Part shown: positions 1-9,590 of the stretch, in pieces
Numbering within the stretch: the stretch's first letter is position 1
How the letters are laid out: each line of letters opens with the position of its first letter
Source: Zarea fungicola
Lineage: Eukaryota; Ascomycota; Sordariomycetes; Hypocreales; Cordycipitaceae
Length of the DNA: 64,000 nt
Reading direction: 5' to 3'
Assembly (NCBI GenBank): GCA_900169235.1
Contig: FWCC01000276.1
Coordinates: 57,316-121,315 of the forward strand
Made by a program: the position numbers and the translations under genes
The notes under the pieces: model-generated
The model's database searches: none
The model's input: the letters and a program-made list of their open reading frames with translations, nothing else
What the model was told of the DNA's origin: nothing

Positions 1-974
1 CAGCGCAACCATCCGACCCTGTGTGTCGAAAACAATAGTCTCCGTATCAAACCGGCCCTTGTCAATCATTTTCGCTGCGCACCGCAACCGCAGCCACTCT
101 TCCCCATCGGACGCCAATCTCTGCTTCACCTCGAGCCCCATGGACACGGTCGGGAACCAAAACAGGTGGTCATATGTAAAGTGGCCGCCCCCGCCCATGG
201 GTGTCGGCGGTGCGTCTGGTGCTGATGGGCGAAACTCCTCAAAGAGGAAGACCGCCGTGGCGTCGACCAGGTAGGCGAGCGACGCCGCGGTGAAGCGCTC
301 GCCGCTCGCCATCCGAGTCCAGTAGTCGTGCACCGTGTTGCGGCTGTGGCCGGTGCGGCGCTTGTACAGCTCGATAATGTTGGCGGCGGGGACACGATCC
401 ATGACTGGTGTGTGCATGCGCGTCCAGCTCGCATCCTCGTTGGCCGGCAGCTTGGCGAGGTTGACCGCGGGCGGCGGATGGTCTAGCGTCCACTCCCCGG
501 GTAGCGAGACGCCCGTCTCGGCCGCGAGGTTGATGTTTGTGAGGTAGGCTGTGATTTCACGCTTGCTGGACGAGACCCACGGCTTCTGCGCTAGGAGCTT
601 GTCTTGATGGAGGGACATGTGCAGCACAGACTGCGTGCGGCCGAGCTTGACATCTTTAATGAGGATGACGGCGCGCCCGACTTGGGTGCGCCCGAGATAC
701 TGCCAGTGCGCTGTCATTGTATCAGTTTGGTTGCGGCTTTGCAGGTGGGCAGCGGCGGCCTTGATGAAGAGCGACGCGACGTAGCCACCGTTGGGGACTG
801 CTTGCATAGTCAGTGTGATTCTTTTTATGAAATACGTGAGCGCCGTGTAACTGTGATTGTACCTGTGCCGATGGCAAATGAAGACGAAAGCTGAACCTCA
901 TAGACTCCAGCATCTAGTCGCTTTATCGTGGATGATTGCTCCAGCGAGCCGGGTGCATATGGTGTCACGCCCAT
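1..974 (-). CDS. Thioesterase-like (double hot-dog) protein, 3' end cut by window edge
   Basis: This gene runs off the left edge, so its C-terminus is missing; about 303 residues are visible. Exon 1 is 974-863, an intron with GT-AG ends is 862-798, and exon 2 starts at 797. Splicing joins AIGT to VPNGGYVAS, the hallmark of the fungal thioesterase-like superfamily (TesB/acyl-CoA thioesterase fold). The second hot-dog half includes a glycine-rich segment (MGGGGHFTYDH) followed by LFWFPTVSMGLEVKQ. Members probably hydrolyse acyl thioesters in the cytosol or peroxisome; the substrate cannot be read from sequence. The start at 974 is the first ATG in frame and gives a normal N-terminus. The 580 bp before the next gene is its promoter side. 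The family call is fairly secure, the specific function is not. Confidence 0.75.
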
Positions 975-1555
975 AATTACACAATTGGCGCTATGTGTTC
1001 TGGGAATCTGTGAGCTTTATAGGTCAACAACACGTGCATGCCCGTCGATACAATTGAAAATCTGAGATTGAACTCGAGTTGATCAAGGTTACGGGAAACC
1101 CCGCAGCGAATCGACTTATAAATCGGAGGTTGGCAATTTGTCTCAGTCAATTGGCGCGCCTCATCTAGCCATAGCCAGCCCCTGCCGCACACATGCTTGT
1201 GGGGCTGAGCTAACCAAGGTATTGGGACAAGTCAAAAGTTACAAACACTCACCACTTTGGAGTGGTAGACGTTTACCTGTTTGGTGAAGCAACTTGCGCC
1301 GAGTAGTGGCTATAGTCATGGCTGTGGACCCTGAGGCTAGCCTGGCATTATGCTGGTATCATCAAGATCAATGATGTTTGAAAATCGCCACGCAAGCAAG
1401 CCAGCCACTTACATTCCATGGCCTATAGTACAGCGTTGACATTCTTAAGCACAGCGCAGATCAGAGTCTCGAGCAGCAAGCATATTCCAATTATCACTAT
1501 ACGCAAATTACCCAAGTACTATCAAGGCCGGAAATAGGTACACGCGCGGAAGCAG
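975..1555. other. Intergenic region upstream of the thioesterase-like gene
   Basis: This 581-bp stretch lies between the start of the thioesterase-like gene and the stop of the sugar permease, both on the minus strand. It should hold the thioesterase promoter and the permease 3' UTR. Short open frames here have no recognisable motif. Confidence 0.5.
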
Positions 1556-3229
1556 CTAATCCTGATGATACACCTCGCCCTTTTCATCCATCTTTGCATC
1601 AACGAGGTTCGAAGTTGAACCGTAGGGATCGACAATTGTTTTGCTAAACTTCCAGGCCGACACTTTGTTCTCAAACAAGACATCAAGCTCCTCGGAGGAC
1701 CTTCCCTTTGGCTCAGGCAGGCGGAAAAAGGCCCAGACGGCGCTCAACAGACAGAAGCCGCACCAGACAAAGCCACCCTTGCCGCGCAAGTTCCAGGCCG
1801 TGGGGTTGAGAATCGGCGCGTTGAGCTCGTTTGCACAAATGCTCGCAATGTTGTAACAGTTGCGCGCAATGGCAACAGTCTTGATGCGCAGACGCGTCGA
1901 GGGAATCTCGGACACTATCGAATAGACGGTGGGGCCGACGGTGATGTCGTATGTGAAGATGTAGAGGCAGAGAAGCGCAGCCTGGGTATAGCCAATGGCG
2001 TTGTTCACCTGAGGAATGCCCAGGAAGCCAATGGTGATGAGGATGAAGAACAGCGTCGTCATGCCTGCGACGAACAGGGTGCGGCGGCCAAACACGGTCA
2101 TGATGTACCAGGAGGCCACCGTGCCGCAGAATCCAAGGGCATTCTCTCCCACGCCAAAGTCAAACGCCTTGCTCGGGGGGAATCCGGCCTGCTCCAGAAA
2201 GTAGGTGATGTTGCCGCCAAACCAGATGCCGCAGGTGACTTGCGAGATCCACACCATGCACGCAATCTCTGTCCGGCGGCGGTCCGTTCCCTTGAAGCAG
2301 TCCCAGTACGAGGTTCCTTCGGTAATCTGGCGTTCGTGCTCGTTCGTGTGCACCATCATGGCAATGGTGTCGTCGACGTTGAAGGCCGTGTTTCGAGGGG
2401 ATGTGAGGCCGAGGAGAGCCTTCTTGGCCTCTTCCGGGCGGCCCTTGCGTACCAGCCACCAGGGAGACTCGGGCGCGAACATGATGCCGACGAGAATGGG
2501 AATAGGCCAAGCCCACTGGATGGCATATGGGATGCGCCATCCCCACTGGCCCGTGTTGTTGACGAAGCCGCGGAGAATGCCAGAGGCAATCAGTTGCCCC
2601 ATGACCCAACAGAGGTTGACGTAGCTGGTGAGGACTGGGCGCAGGTGAAGCGGCGTCACGTCGGCCGCGTAGGTGGTGGTGAGCGTCTGGAAAGCGCCCC
2701 AAGGCAGGCCGCAGAGGATCTCGCCCGCAAAGAGCATGCCAATGTTGACGGCAAAGAACTGAAGACAAATGGCACCCATGAGGAAGACCAGGCAGCCGAT
2801 GAGCGTCTTCTTGTAGCCGTACCTCTCAGCAAGCATGCCGGCCCCGAAGAGGCCAAGAATCTCGCCCACATTGGCACCGTTGGAGAGACCGGCCTGCCAA
2901 GGCGCCGTCACCTGATAGGTGCCGTCACCCACCGGGTTTCCAAACTTGTGCTGGAACGCCGGCTGGGCATAAAAGTTTCCGAGAAGGGCCGTGTCGTAGC
3001 CCTCCATGACAATGCCAAGAGACATGATCATGGAGAAGAGGATGGCCTTGGGGTACAGCTTGGCAGACTCGATGAGCCCCATACGCCGCTCTTGATCGGC
3101 CGCCGTCTTGGCTGCCTGACTGTTCTCCACAATGTCAGGAATGGCCACGGCCATCCTGCGTAGAACCTCATTGTTGGTTGCAATCACGTCGTCATCGCCG
3201 GCCATGTTCCTGTCGCGGTCCATGTCCAT
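1556..3229 (-). CDS. MFS sugar transporter, alpha-glucoside:H+ symporter type
   Basis: A single-exon gene of 557 residues. It has the 12-TM sugar-porter layout: a cytoplasmic N-terminus of about 60 residues, SMIMSLGIVMEGYDTALLGNF in TM1, the A-loop AERYGYKK, and the sugar-transporter signature around PESPWWLVRKGR. The second half has FGRRTLF, EIPSTRLR and a final PEPKGRSSEELDVLFE. The GYDTALLGNFYAQPAF segment is characteristic of the fungal maltose/alpha-glucoside permease branch (MAL31/AGT1, MalP type). It should import maltose, isomaltose or related alpha-glucosides at the plasma membrane. A divergent Zn2Cys6 regulator and a GH31 alpha-glucosidase lie next to it, which fits uptake followed by intracellular hydrolysis. 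The exact sugar is unknown. Confidence 0.88.
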   Translation of the reverse strand: MDMDRDRNMAGDDDVIATNNEVLRRMAVAIPDIVENSQAAKTAADQERRMGLIESAKLYPKAILFSMIMSLGIVMEGYDTALLGNFYAQPAFQHKFGNPVGDGTYQVTAPWQAGLSNGANVGEILGLFGAGMLAERYGYKKTLIGCLVFLMGAICLQFFAVNIGMLFAGEILCGLPWGAFQTLTTTYAADVTPLHLRPVLTSYVNLCWVMGQLIASGILRGFVNNTGQWGWRIPYAIQWAWPIPILVGIMFAPESPWWLVRKGRPEEAKKALLGLTSPRNTAFNVDDTIAMMVHTNEHERQITEGTSYWDCFKGTDRRRTEIACMVWISQVTCGIWFGGNITYFLEQAGFPPSKAFDFGVGENALGFCGTVASWYIMTVFGRRTLFVAGMTTLFFILITIGFLGIPQVNNAIGYTQAALLCLYIFTYDITVGPTVYSIVSEIPSTRLRIKTVAIARNCYNIASICANELNAPILNPTAWNLRGKGGFVWCGFCLLSAVWAFFRLPEPKGRSSEELDVLFENKVSAWKFSKTIVDPYGSTSNLVDAKMDEKGEVYHQD

Positions 3230-4886
3230 TGCTGAGAAGTCGGTGGGTAGGCGCAGGGTTACAGGCGCAAAATACTAAGTAATGAGGATAATAGCAAATC
3301 TCTGCCTTGTCTTGGGAGAAACAGGGTTGCATTCCGGGGAAGCTGATATAGTTATGTATTCTCATGCATACGCCGCCCGAGTGGTTTGTTCCTGAATGTA
3401 AACCCAGGAGGACGGGCCAGCCACGAGGCATCACTTACACGGCATGCGCTCGCTGCCGTCGTCTCCGCTCCAAATCTATTCAACCCCGCGAAAATGCACG
3501 CAAACAGTGTGGGACCCCGCAGAGTCGCGATCTTACTCCAACCTGCACGCCCGTTGGCAAGGCACGACTCAGGGCCCACGCTGTGGCACTGAGGCACGCT
3601 GCCGGAGTAGTTTTGGAGCGGATAAATTTATCGACTGAAATTTTCATGGCCCTGTGAATTTAATGACATTTTTACAGCCGAAATTCGGCATTTGTACGCC
3701 CAGAGTTTTTACGGCCTGGGCGGAGAGGCTGTCTGCCGATTGGTCAGGAGCAGACCATACTTGGGCGTCGCCCACAGTCAGCTTTCGGCGCCTCTCGGTG
3801 CTATGAGACGGTCGTACTGAAATGGAGGGTGAGAATTTTAGCGAACAATTTAGCCTTGTCAGCCCTCTCAGATTCCAAAGTCCTCTCAGATTCCAAGCGG
3901 CCACAAGCAGTCTCCCCTCCAGATTCCATAGGGCTTCATCACGCTTGCCAGGCGCTTGCGGTTGTAAACGGTTCCTGTTGTAGTCTGTCGTGTAGCGTCT
4001 GCGTATGGAAACATTGTCTCAGGCGGCAGTGCTTCTAAAGCGGAACGCTTCCGAGTATATCCTACATTGAAGGACGGTGTGCTATGCTTCTTGTACCACA
4101 CTCTAGATGCCTACATTGATTAAAATATAGTAAAATATAGACTATAAAGCTTATTCCTCTCACTTTATTACCAGTGCATGCTTCCTGCACGTTATTCGGT
4201 GGAACGATCGACATCGGCCCTTCTACAGACTACCATGTCGCAAATGCTATTCTAAACGGCAGATGGAGGTGTCGCTATAAGTCCATCGTGGTGCAGAACC
4301 ACCCCAAATTGAAAATGTATTGTCAAGGCTGTATATTTATTTTACACATGCAAGTAATCAGCCCATTCTTAACCGTGCATGATGCGTCAGGCGACCGGTA
4401 TTCAAACGCCACAGAGTTACCTTGATCAAAGTCCACAATAAAGAGACAGCGGCGAGTAGACTCGGTTTATAATAACAGTCTCCGAGTTGGCCGGTGGCGT
4501 TTACAACTTGGTCAAAATCCCGCTTCATTTAGAAGGAAACTGAAGTTCTCTTACAACCTCATTCCGCTGCGAGGTAGGTTAGCGGCCCTAGTTGACTTAC
4601 TAGTCAGTCAATCGCTGCCCCGCGAGTTTCATTCATGGCTTGCTGCCAAATAATAGTACGCATCAGCTAGTGCAATGCAACTGCAACGTACAGGATCGTA
4701 CAAATAATTGGCCGCTGTCATGAAAGTGGGAGATGATCCCGACAACTCTGATCCGAGCCCCCTCCACGCTCAACGTGGCTGACAATAGGACCGCGGTCCC
4801 CCCTCCCCCGCAAATTGGCGTGTTAGTCCCGGGCAAGGGGGGCACTTTTTGCCAAATAGTCGACCTTGGACGAACTCGACTCCGCC
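3230..4886. other. Long divergent intergenic region between sugar permease and regulator
   Basis: About 1.65 kb separates the divergent permease and Zn2Cys6 genes and should contain both promoters. A CGG-N6-CGG direct repeat is at 3712-3723, a spacing compatible with zinc-cluster factors, but a motif this short occurs by chance. The part at 4110-4160 is AT-rich (repeated aaaatatag). A frame at 3364-3657 contains a TACARCRRLRSK stretch resembling the first half of a zinc cluster; I treat it as a possible relic, not a gene. Confidence 0.45.
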
Positions 4887-6890
4887 ATGAATTGGCAGCT
4901 TCATGAACCGAAAATGACGAAAAATATGGACAATGATGCCTCAGATACGCCGCGGGTCTCTCGTGAAAAGACGCGAGCAACGCACCCGTGCGATGCTTGT
5001 GCCCTACGACGAGTCCGCTGTGAAGGTGGCCGGCCTTGCAGTGAGTGTCAGAAGCGTCTCTTGACATGCACCTCGCTACGCGTGGTCAGGAAGCGCGGCC
5101 CCAAGGGTCCCCGGCACTCGACGACACAAAAAGTTCGCCAGTTTGTTCGCGCGCTGCAGCAGACGTCGGACAACACCGGCGCTTCTGGTGCCGCAGAGGC
5201 CGCTCACAACGGGGCTGGTTCTCTGTCAGAGGATTCACCCGAGTCGGCGGCGAGCTGCAGCACTGCCGCCTCGCCAGACCTGCAGCGCCCGTCTCCCGTA
5301 GTCATCGGGCCCAACCCCAAATACACGCCACTGCCTCTGGAAGCGTACTGCAGGTTCCTGGGCGTTTTCCGCGAGCGCCTCTACTCGGTGTGGCCGGTGC
5401 TCTCCTGCGGTGCCCTGCTCACAAGTCTGGTGAGCGATGAGCACAACTATGAGTCCTGGGCTCTTGCTGCTTCCACTTGTGCCGCAGTCATTGCCCAGCT
5501 GCGACTCCCAGGGCACACACAGGCCGAAAATTCCGAGTCTCGCGCCTCCGCTGGGCCGGCATCCTCGTCAGCCAGCCGGGCGAGGAGCGGTCCGGCCACA
5601 GAGGCCACGTCTCATCGCTTCGCCGCCGACGCCGAGTATTTCCAGTCTCTCTACAACTACCGAGAGCAAAAGCCGTCTGTCTCGTCACTGCTCATTGCTT
5701 TTTTCTTGCACGTGTATTGTGCCAATTCCGAGCTGTTGCGAACCTCTGGCTTTCATCTCCGCGAGTCATTGACGCGGGCGCACATGCTGTGCCTGCACCG
5801 CACAGATTCTTATGTTGGGCTCCCGTCAGAGGAGCGCGAACTGCGGCTTCGAGTGTACTGGGTGCTGTTTGTTTCTGAACGTACCTACTGCATCCAGCAC
5901 GGCCTACCCACGATCCTACGGCCCATAAGTCTGAGGCCGAGCCCCAAGGATGGCCCAGACGGGTGCAGCGGCAGTCCAATACTGTCCTTTTTGTACCTGA
6001 CAAAACTATTTACGTTTCTAGACGGTGACCTCATTGAACCGCCGTCTGCCGTATCACCGCCCAACGAAAATGGCGCCGTCGTGGGTGGCACAATGGCAGA
6101 TGGCTCATTTGACAGCCAGAGCGCTCGCAGCAAAGTCAGCCTTTCCCAGTCAGATCTCGACTCTGCGGAGGAAGGCGTTGGCCTTGATGAGACGCAGCGA
6201 GTCGACATTTTTGTTACCCGAAATTGGATCCGGATCTTGCTCTGGGAGTACACTGTCCGCCATTTTAGAATGTCGTGCTCCGCGGACAATGAAGCGTTTT
6301 CCATCTTCTTGCCGGCCCTGGTTGCACATGAGATGCTCGGCTTCTTCTCGGCCGTCTCCAGCAATTCCATCTGTGCACACGGCTATGGAATGGTGAGTTT
6401 AATCGGAAGAGTTGAATGTAAACATACAAACTCACGCTATACACAGGAGCTCAAGGTCTTCCGCGTCGCAGATTCACTGCTCGACGTTCTGGCTTGCCGA
6501 CGCCAGGTAGGGAGAGCAGACGGCATGCTCCTCGGCTCACGGGATGCTCTACATTCGCTGGAGAGGGTCCTGTCCACAGTGGGCGGCCCTCAATCGCTGT
6601 TCCTCGATAAGCTCCGCCGCCGCATGGGCGAGGTACAATTACCTGTCGCAAACACTTCCTGGATGCAGCTCCCGTGGCCCGAAAACCGTAGCACCAATGT
6701 AGATGAGACCGAGGACTGTGATGCACCTCAATCTGATTTGGAACTAGCCTCCGGTTCTTTGTTTGAGCTCAGCGAAGCAGCAGGCCAGCAATTTCTCGGC
6801 ACTGACATGTCGAGCACAGAGTTACTAAACCCTCCAGTTTTTGACTATGGCAACACGCAAGATAATACCACATGGAATGAGATTAGGTAG
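4887..6890 (+). CDS. Zn2Cys6 transcription factor next to alpha-glucoside genes (MalR/AmyR-like role)
   Basis: The zinc cluster sits near the N-terminus: PCDACALRRVRCEGGRPC continues to ECQKRLLTC, giving six cysteines at about residues 35, 38, 45, 51, 54 and 61. A basic linker (RVVRKRGPKGPR) follows, and then a fungal-specific middle domain (e.g. LRVYWVLFVSERTYCIQHGLPTI). One intron of 54 bp, 6393-6446, has GTGAGT and ACACAG ends. Its length is divisible by three, so unspliced RNA would add 18 residues; the spliced product is about 649 residues. The first ATG of the frame is at 4887. The linker after the cluster resembles those of AmyR/MalR-type regulators, and the gene lies between an alpha-glucoside permease and an alpha-glucosidase. 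I infer that it controls this module. Confidence 0.82.
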   Translation: MNWQLHEPKMTKNMDNDASDTPRVSREKTRATHPCDACALRRVRCEGGRPCSECQKRLLTCTSLRVVRKRGPKGPRHSTTQKVRQFVRALQQTSDNTGASGAAEAAHNGAGSLSEDSPESAASCSTAASPDLQRPSPVVIGPNPKYTPLPLEAYCRFLGVFRERLYSVWPVLSCGALLTSLVSDEHNYESWALAASTCAAVIAQLRLPGHTQAENSESRASAGPASSSASRARSGPATEATSHRFAADAEYFQSLYNYREQKPSVSSLLIAFFLHVYCANSELLRTSGFHLRESLTRAHMLCLHRTDSYVGLPSEERELRLRVYWVLFVSERTYCIQHGLPTILRPISLRPSPKDGPDGCSGSPILSFLYLTKLFTFLDGDLIEPPSAVSPPNENGAVVGGTMADGSFDSQSARSKVSLSQSDLDSAEEGVGLDETQRVDIFVTRNWIRILLWEYTVRHFRMSCSADNEAFSIFLPALVAHEMLGFFSAVSSNSICAHGYGMVSLIGRVECKHTNSRYTQELKVFRVADSLLDVLACRRQVGRADGMLLGSRDALHSLERVLSTVGGPQSLFLDKLRRRMGEVQLPVANTSWMQLPWPENRSTNVDETEDCDAPQSDLELASGSLFELSEAAGQQFLGTDMSSTELLNPPVFDYGNTQDNTTWNEIR

Positions 6891-7052
6891 TTGTTGACTT
6901 GAAGCAATTCAGTACATAGCTATGATGGTTATACAGTATTTCCGCACGCCTAATGCAGCCACTCCAGAAGCTGTTCCAATGTACGACGATAATAAATGCG
7001 GCCCTAATTTAATACTCTGTGCCATTTACACCATTCACCTCACTCGCCCCAA

Positions 7053-9590
7053 TCACCCGTTCACCCCGTTCACCCCGTGCATCCCGTTCACCCCGTGCAT
7101 CCCGTTCAACCCGTGCATCCCGTTCACCCCATTCACCCCATTCACCCCATTCACCCCATTCACCCCGTTCAACCCGCCCAGACCGGTCGCCGCATGTGGT
7201 GCTTCAGGGCGGCTATCCGCAATCAATAGTTCGAGAATGGGCCCAATGAGACAACTCTCGAGCCCTAGCCCCAACAGCCTCCCAACCTTGACAGTGTCTG
7301 GTTGTGTTGATTCGAGAATACCCCAGATCCTATCCTTGTCTCCATATTTCATCTGGAACTTCGAAATCATAGTGCCCATCTTGTCCATGTGGTCAAGGCG
7401 GCTCAGCTGTGGATCGGGACCGAGATCCAGCAGGATGCTACCGGCTTCCACTTCCGGAAGCCTGACAACGACGCCTGGTAAGCTGGCATTCGCCTCGACT
7501 TGAAAGGCCGCCTTGGGAGCGGGGCTTCCATTGACAAAGACCTTGGCCAGTGGTGAGACGCAGAGGACAGAGATGAAGCGAAAGATCCAACTACGGCGAG
7601 CCGGGCTTGTGACTGTCAATTGGCCAGACCGCTGATTCCAGTCGAGATCAAAATCACGTCGATTCTTGCCAACGCTCGCTTCTACATCATCATTTTCTTC
7701 TTCAGAGATTGTATATCGTCCATCTTGACCAATTGCTATCAATACCTCAAAAGATAAGGGATTCTTGCACCCGTTGGCTGGTGCGGAGGCGCCATCAAGC
7801 GGAATGATGGCTCCCTCGGGAACCAGAACCGGCAAGGATTCCATAGGACGATACATCTCTAGCTCTCTATTCCCATCATACACAGTGCCAGAGAATAGAT
7901 CGACATGTCTGCTGGGCGGAATCCAGACCTTGACCGACGCCATACTTGTCCTCTTGTGGCGTGGCTGCACAATCGGCGCCACGACCAGCGATCCGCCGAA
8001 AGTGAACTGATTCGGATATTCGTATGCCTCATCGCGCGCTGGATAGGACCAATACAATGGCTGACAGAGCGGTCCATTCTGTCTCACATTTTCGGAATAG
8101 AGGTATGGAACCAGGCGGTGCCGGAAGCGCATGGCACCGCGCATGGCGCTCGAGGCCTCGGCGGTGTAGTTCCAGGGCTCCTTGCCCGCCCAGCGGCTAT
8201 TGCTGGAATGAAGCCTCAGAATGGGTGAAAAGGTGCCAAACTGTGCCCACCGGGCCGTCAGCTCATCATCATGCTCGCCGTGCATATGTCCGCCAATATC
8301 GTGACTCCACCAGCCGTAGCCGACGTTGGCAGCTGTGGCCGTGAACTCGGGCTGGAATGCCAAAGACGCCCAAGAGACGATGGAGTCGCCCGAGAAGCCG
8401 ACCGGATATCGATGCGACCCAGGACCTGCATACCGCGAGAAAATGATTGGCAGACTTCCCGAAGGGGAATGGAGTTGATTGTCCAGGAAGTGGAAGTGGT
8501 TGAGCAGCCACAGCGGATCGAGTCCGGGAATCTTGGAAATTGGCCCTTGCTGCCAGTCGATCCACCAAAAGTCACAGCCTTTGCGTTCCAAATTTCGATG
8601 AAGGACATCCATCCATGCTCCAAAAAACGACGGCGATGTAGGATCAAAAAGAATGGGTGCCTTTTTAGACGTATCGTGGCCCATAGCCTGCGCCATTGCG
8701 TCGTAGTCGTCCTCGTGGTGATGTATGCCCCCATGCGGATGGTCGTTTAGAGTAATTTTTAGATTTCTCGAGTGCAGATCCTGGGCAAAACCAGCGGGAT
8801 CAGGAAAGAGGGTCGTGTTCCAGCTGTAGCCTGTCCAACCAGCGTGCGGGACATGCTCCTCGTGTACCCAGTGCCAGTCCATGTCAATAACAGCGACGGA
8901 GAGCGGGATGCCTTCGGAGGCGAAGCGATCCATAAGCTGCAGGTAACTATCGGAAGTATATTTGTTGTATCTGCTCCACCAGTTGCCCAACGACCACCTG
9001 GGAAGACTTGGCTGTGGTCCGGAAATTGAGTAAAAAGCAGCCATCGCGCCCTTGAAATCGTGCCCGTACACGAACAAGTAACCATCAACGCGGTCACCAG
9101 CCGGACGAGGCGCGACGAAGCCATTCTTCTCAAAGAGCATGGTATCGCTGTCGTCGATTGCGGCATGGCCATCTCGCGACAGGACGCCCGCCCCGACATC
9201 ACACCGACCGTCCACTTCGTCCAGCGTGCGTGCTGTGCCGCCCAAGTTGTGCAGTGGTTGGCTTCCAAACTTCCAGTCGGCCCCCCAACACGTCACTTTG
9301 CTGTTAAACGAGACACTCAGCCCATTGGGGCTGAATCTCTTTTTGTCATAGGAGACTTGAAAATTAGCAGTGATGATGTCGAGCTGATGGTCGGAGTCTC
9401 GGACGTCGTACTCGGGCGCCGGAAAGAAACGATTAATGGCAAATGTCGAAGCTCTATCTTCGAAAATGCCGTCCGCCGCCCATTCATACCGCAGAACGAG
9501 AGGGCCGAGGATGGTGAAGCGGTAATTTGGGCCCCTCACCACAGCCGCAGGGTTTGCCGTAGGCTGACTGGCAAATGCGTATTTTTCCAT
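7053..9590 (-). CDS. GH31 family alpha-glucosidase, intracellular, with repetitive C-terminal tail
   Basis: A single-exon gene of 845 residues from the first ATG at 9590. The (beta/alpha)8 barrel carries GH31 landmarks: PRWSLGNWWSRY, VIDMDWHW, the nucleophile in DFWWIDWQQG (Asp about 345), the acid/base in FSGDSIVSW (Asp about 402), and SHDIGGHMHG. The WIDWQQG form is typical of a subgroup different from the secreted fungal enzymes with WIDMNE. There is no signal peptide, so it should act inside the cell, hydrolysing alpha-glucosides imported by the neighbouring permease. C-terminal beta domains follow. The last 40 or so residues are a Gly/Asn/Val/Met/His repeat encoded by the minisatellite at 7060-7177, a tail not expected in the family. 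Strict substrate is unknown. Confidence 0.9.
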   Translation of the reverse strand: MEKYAFASQPTANPAAVVRGPNYRFTILGPLVLRYEWAADGIFEDRASTFAINRFFPAPEYDVRDSDHQLDIITANFQVSYDKKRFSPNGLSVSFNSKVTCWGADWKFGSQPLHNLGGTARTLDEVDGRCDVGAGVLSRDGHAAIDDSDTMLFEKNGFVAPRPAGDRVDGYLFVYGHDFKGAMAAFYSISGPQPSLPRWSLGNWWSRYNKYTSDSYLQLMDRFASEGIPLSVAVIDMDWHWVHEEHVPHAGWTGYSWNTTLFPDPAGFAQDLHSRNLKITLNDHPHGGIHHHEDDYDAMAQAMGHDTSKKAPILFDPTSPSFFGAWMDVLHRNLERKGCDFWWIDWQQGPISKIPGLDPLWLLNHFHFLDNQLHSPSGSLPIIFSRYAGPGSHRYPVGFSGDSIVSWASLAFQPEFTATAANVGYGWWSHDIGGHMHGEHDDELTARWAQFGTFSPILRLHSSNSRWAGKEPWNYTAEASSAMRGAMRFRHRLVPYLYSENVRQNGPLCQPLYWSYPARDEAYEYPNQFTFGGSLVVAPIVQPRHKRTSMASVKVWIPPSRHVDLFSGTVYDGNRELEMYRPMESLPVLVPEGAIIPLDGASAPANGCKNPLSFEVLIAIGQDGRYTISEEENDDVEASVGKNRRDFDLDWNQRSGQLTVTSPARRSWIFRFISVLCVSPLAKVFVNGSPAPKAAFQVEANASLPGVVVRLPEVEAGSILLDLGPDPQLSRLDHMDKMGTMISKFQMKYGDKDRIWGILESTQPDTVKVGRLLGLGLESCLIGPILELLIADSRPEAPHAATGLGGLNGVNGVNGVNGVNGVNGMHGLNGMHGVNGMHGVNGVNG
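7060..7177. repeat. Minisatellite of 9-bp and 18-bp units inside the GH31 3' coding end
   Basis: The plus strand shows tandem ttcacccc(a/g) units, mixed with gtgcatccc variants to form 18-bp higher-order units. Read on the minus strand they encode Val-Asn-Gly and Met-His-Gly triplets in frame with the glucosidase. Unit length is a multiple of three, so copy-number change would lengthen or shorten the tail without a frameshift. Confidence 0.9.

Noticed and set aside
2240..3163. Plus-strand open frame of 307 codons
   Set aside because: It lies inside the sugar permease gene in antisense and reads as Arg/Glu/His-rich shadow translation.
7019..7503. Plus-strand Pro/Phe/Thr or Ser/Arg repeat proteins
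   Set aside because: They are translations of the minisatellite and GH31 3' end on the wrong strand.
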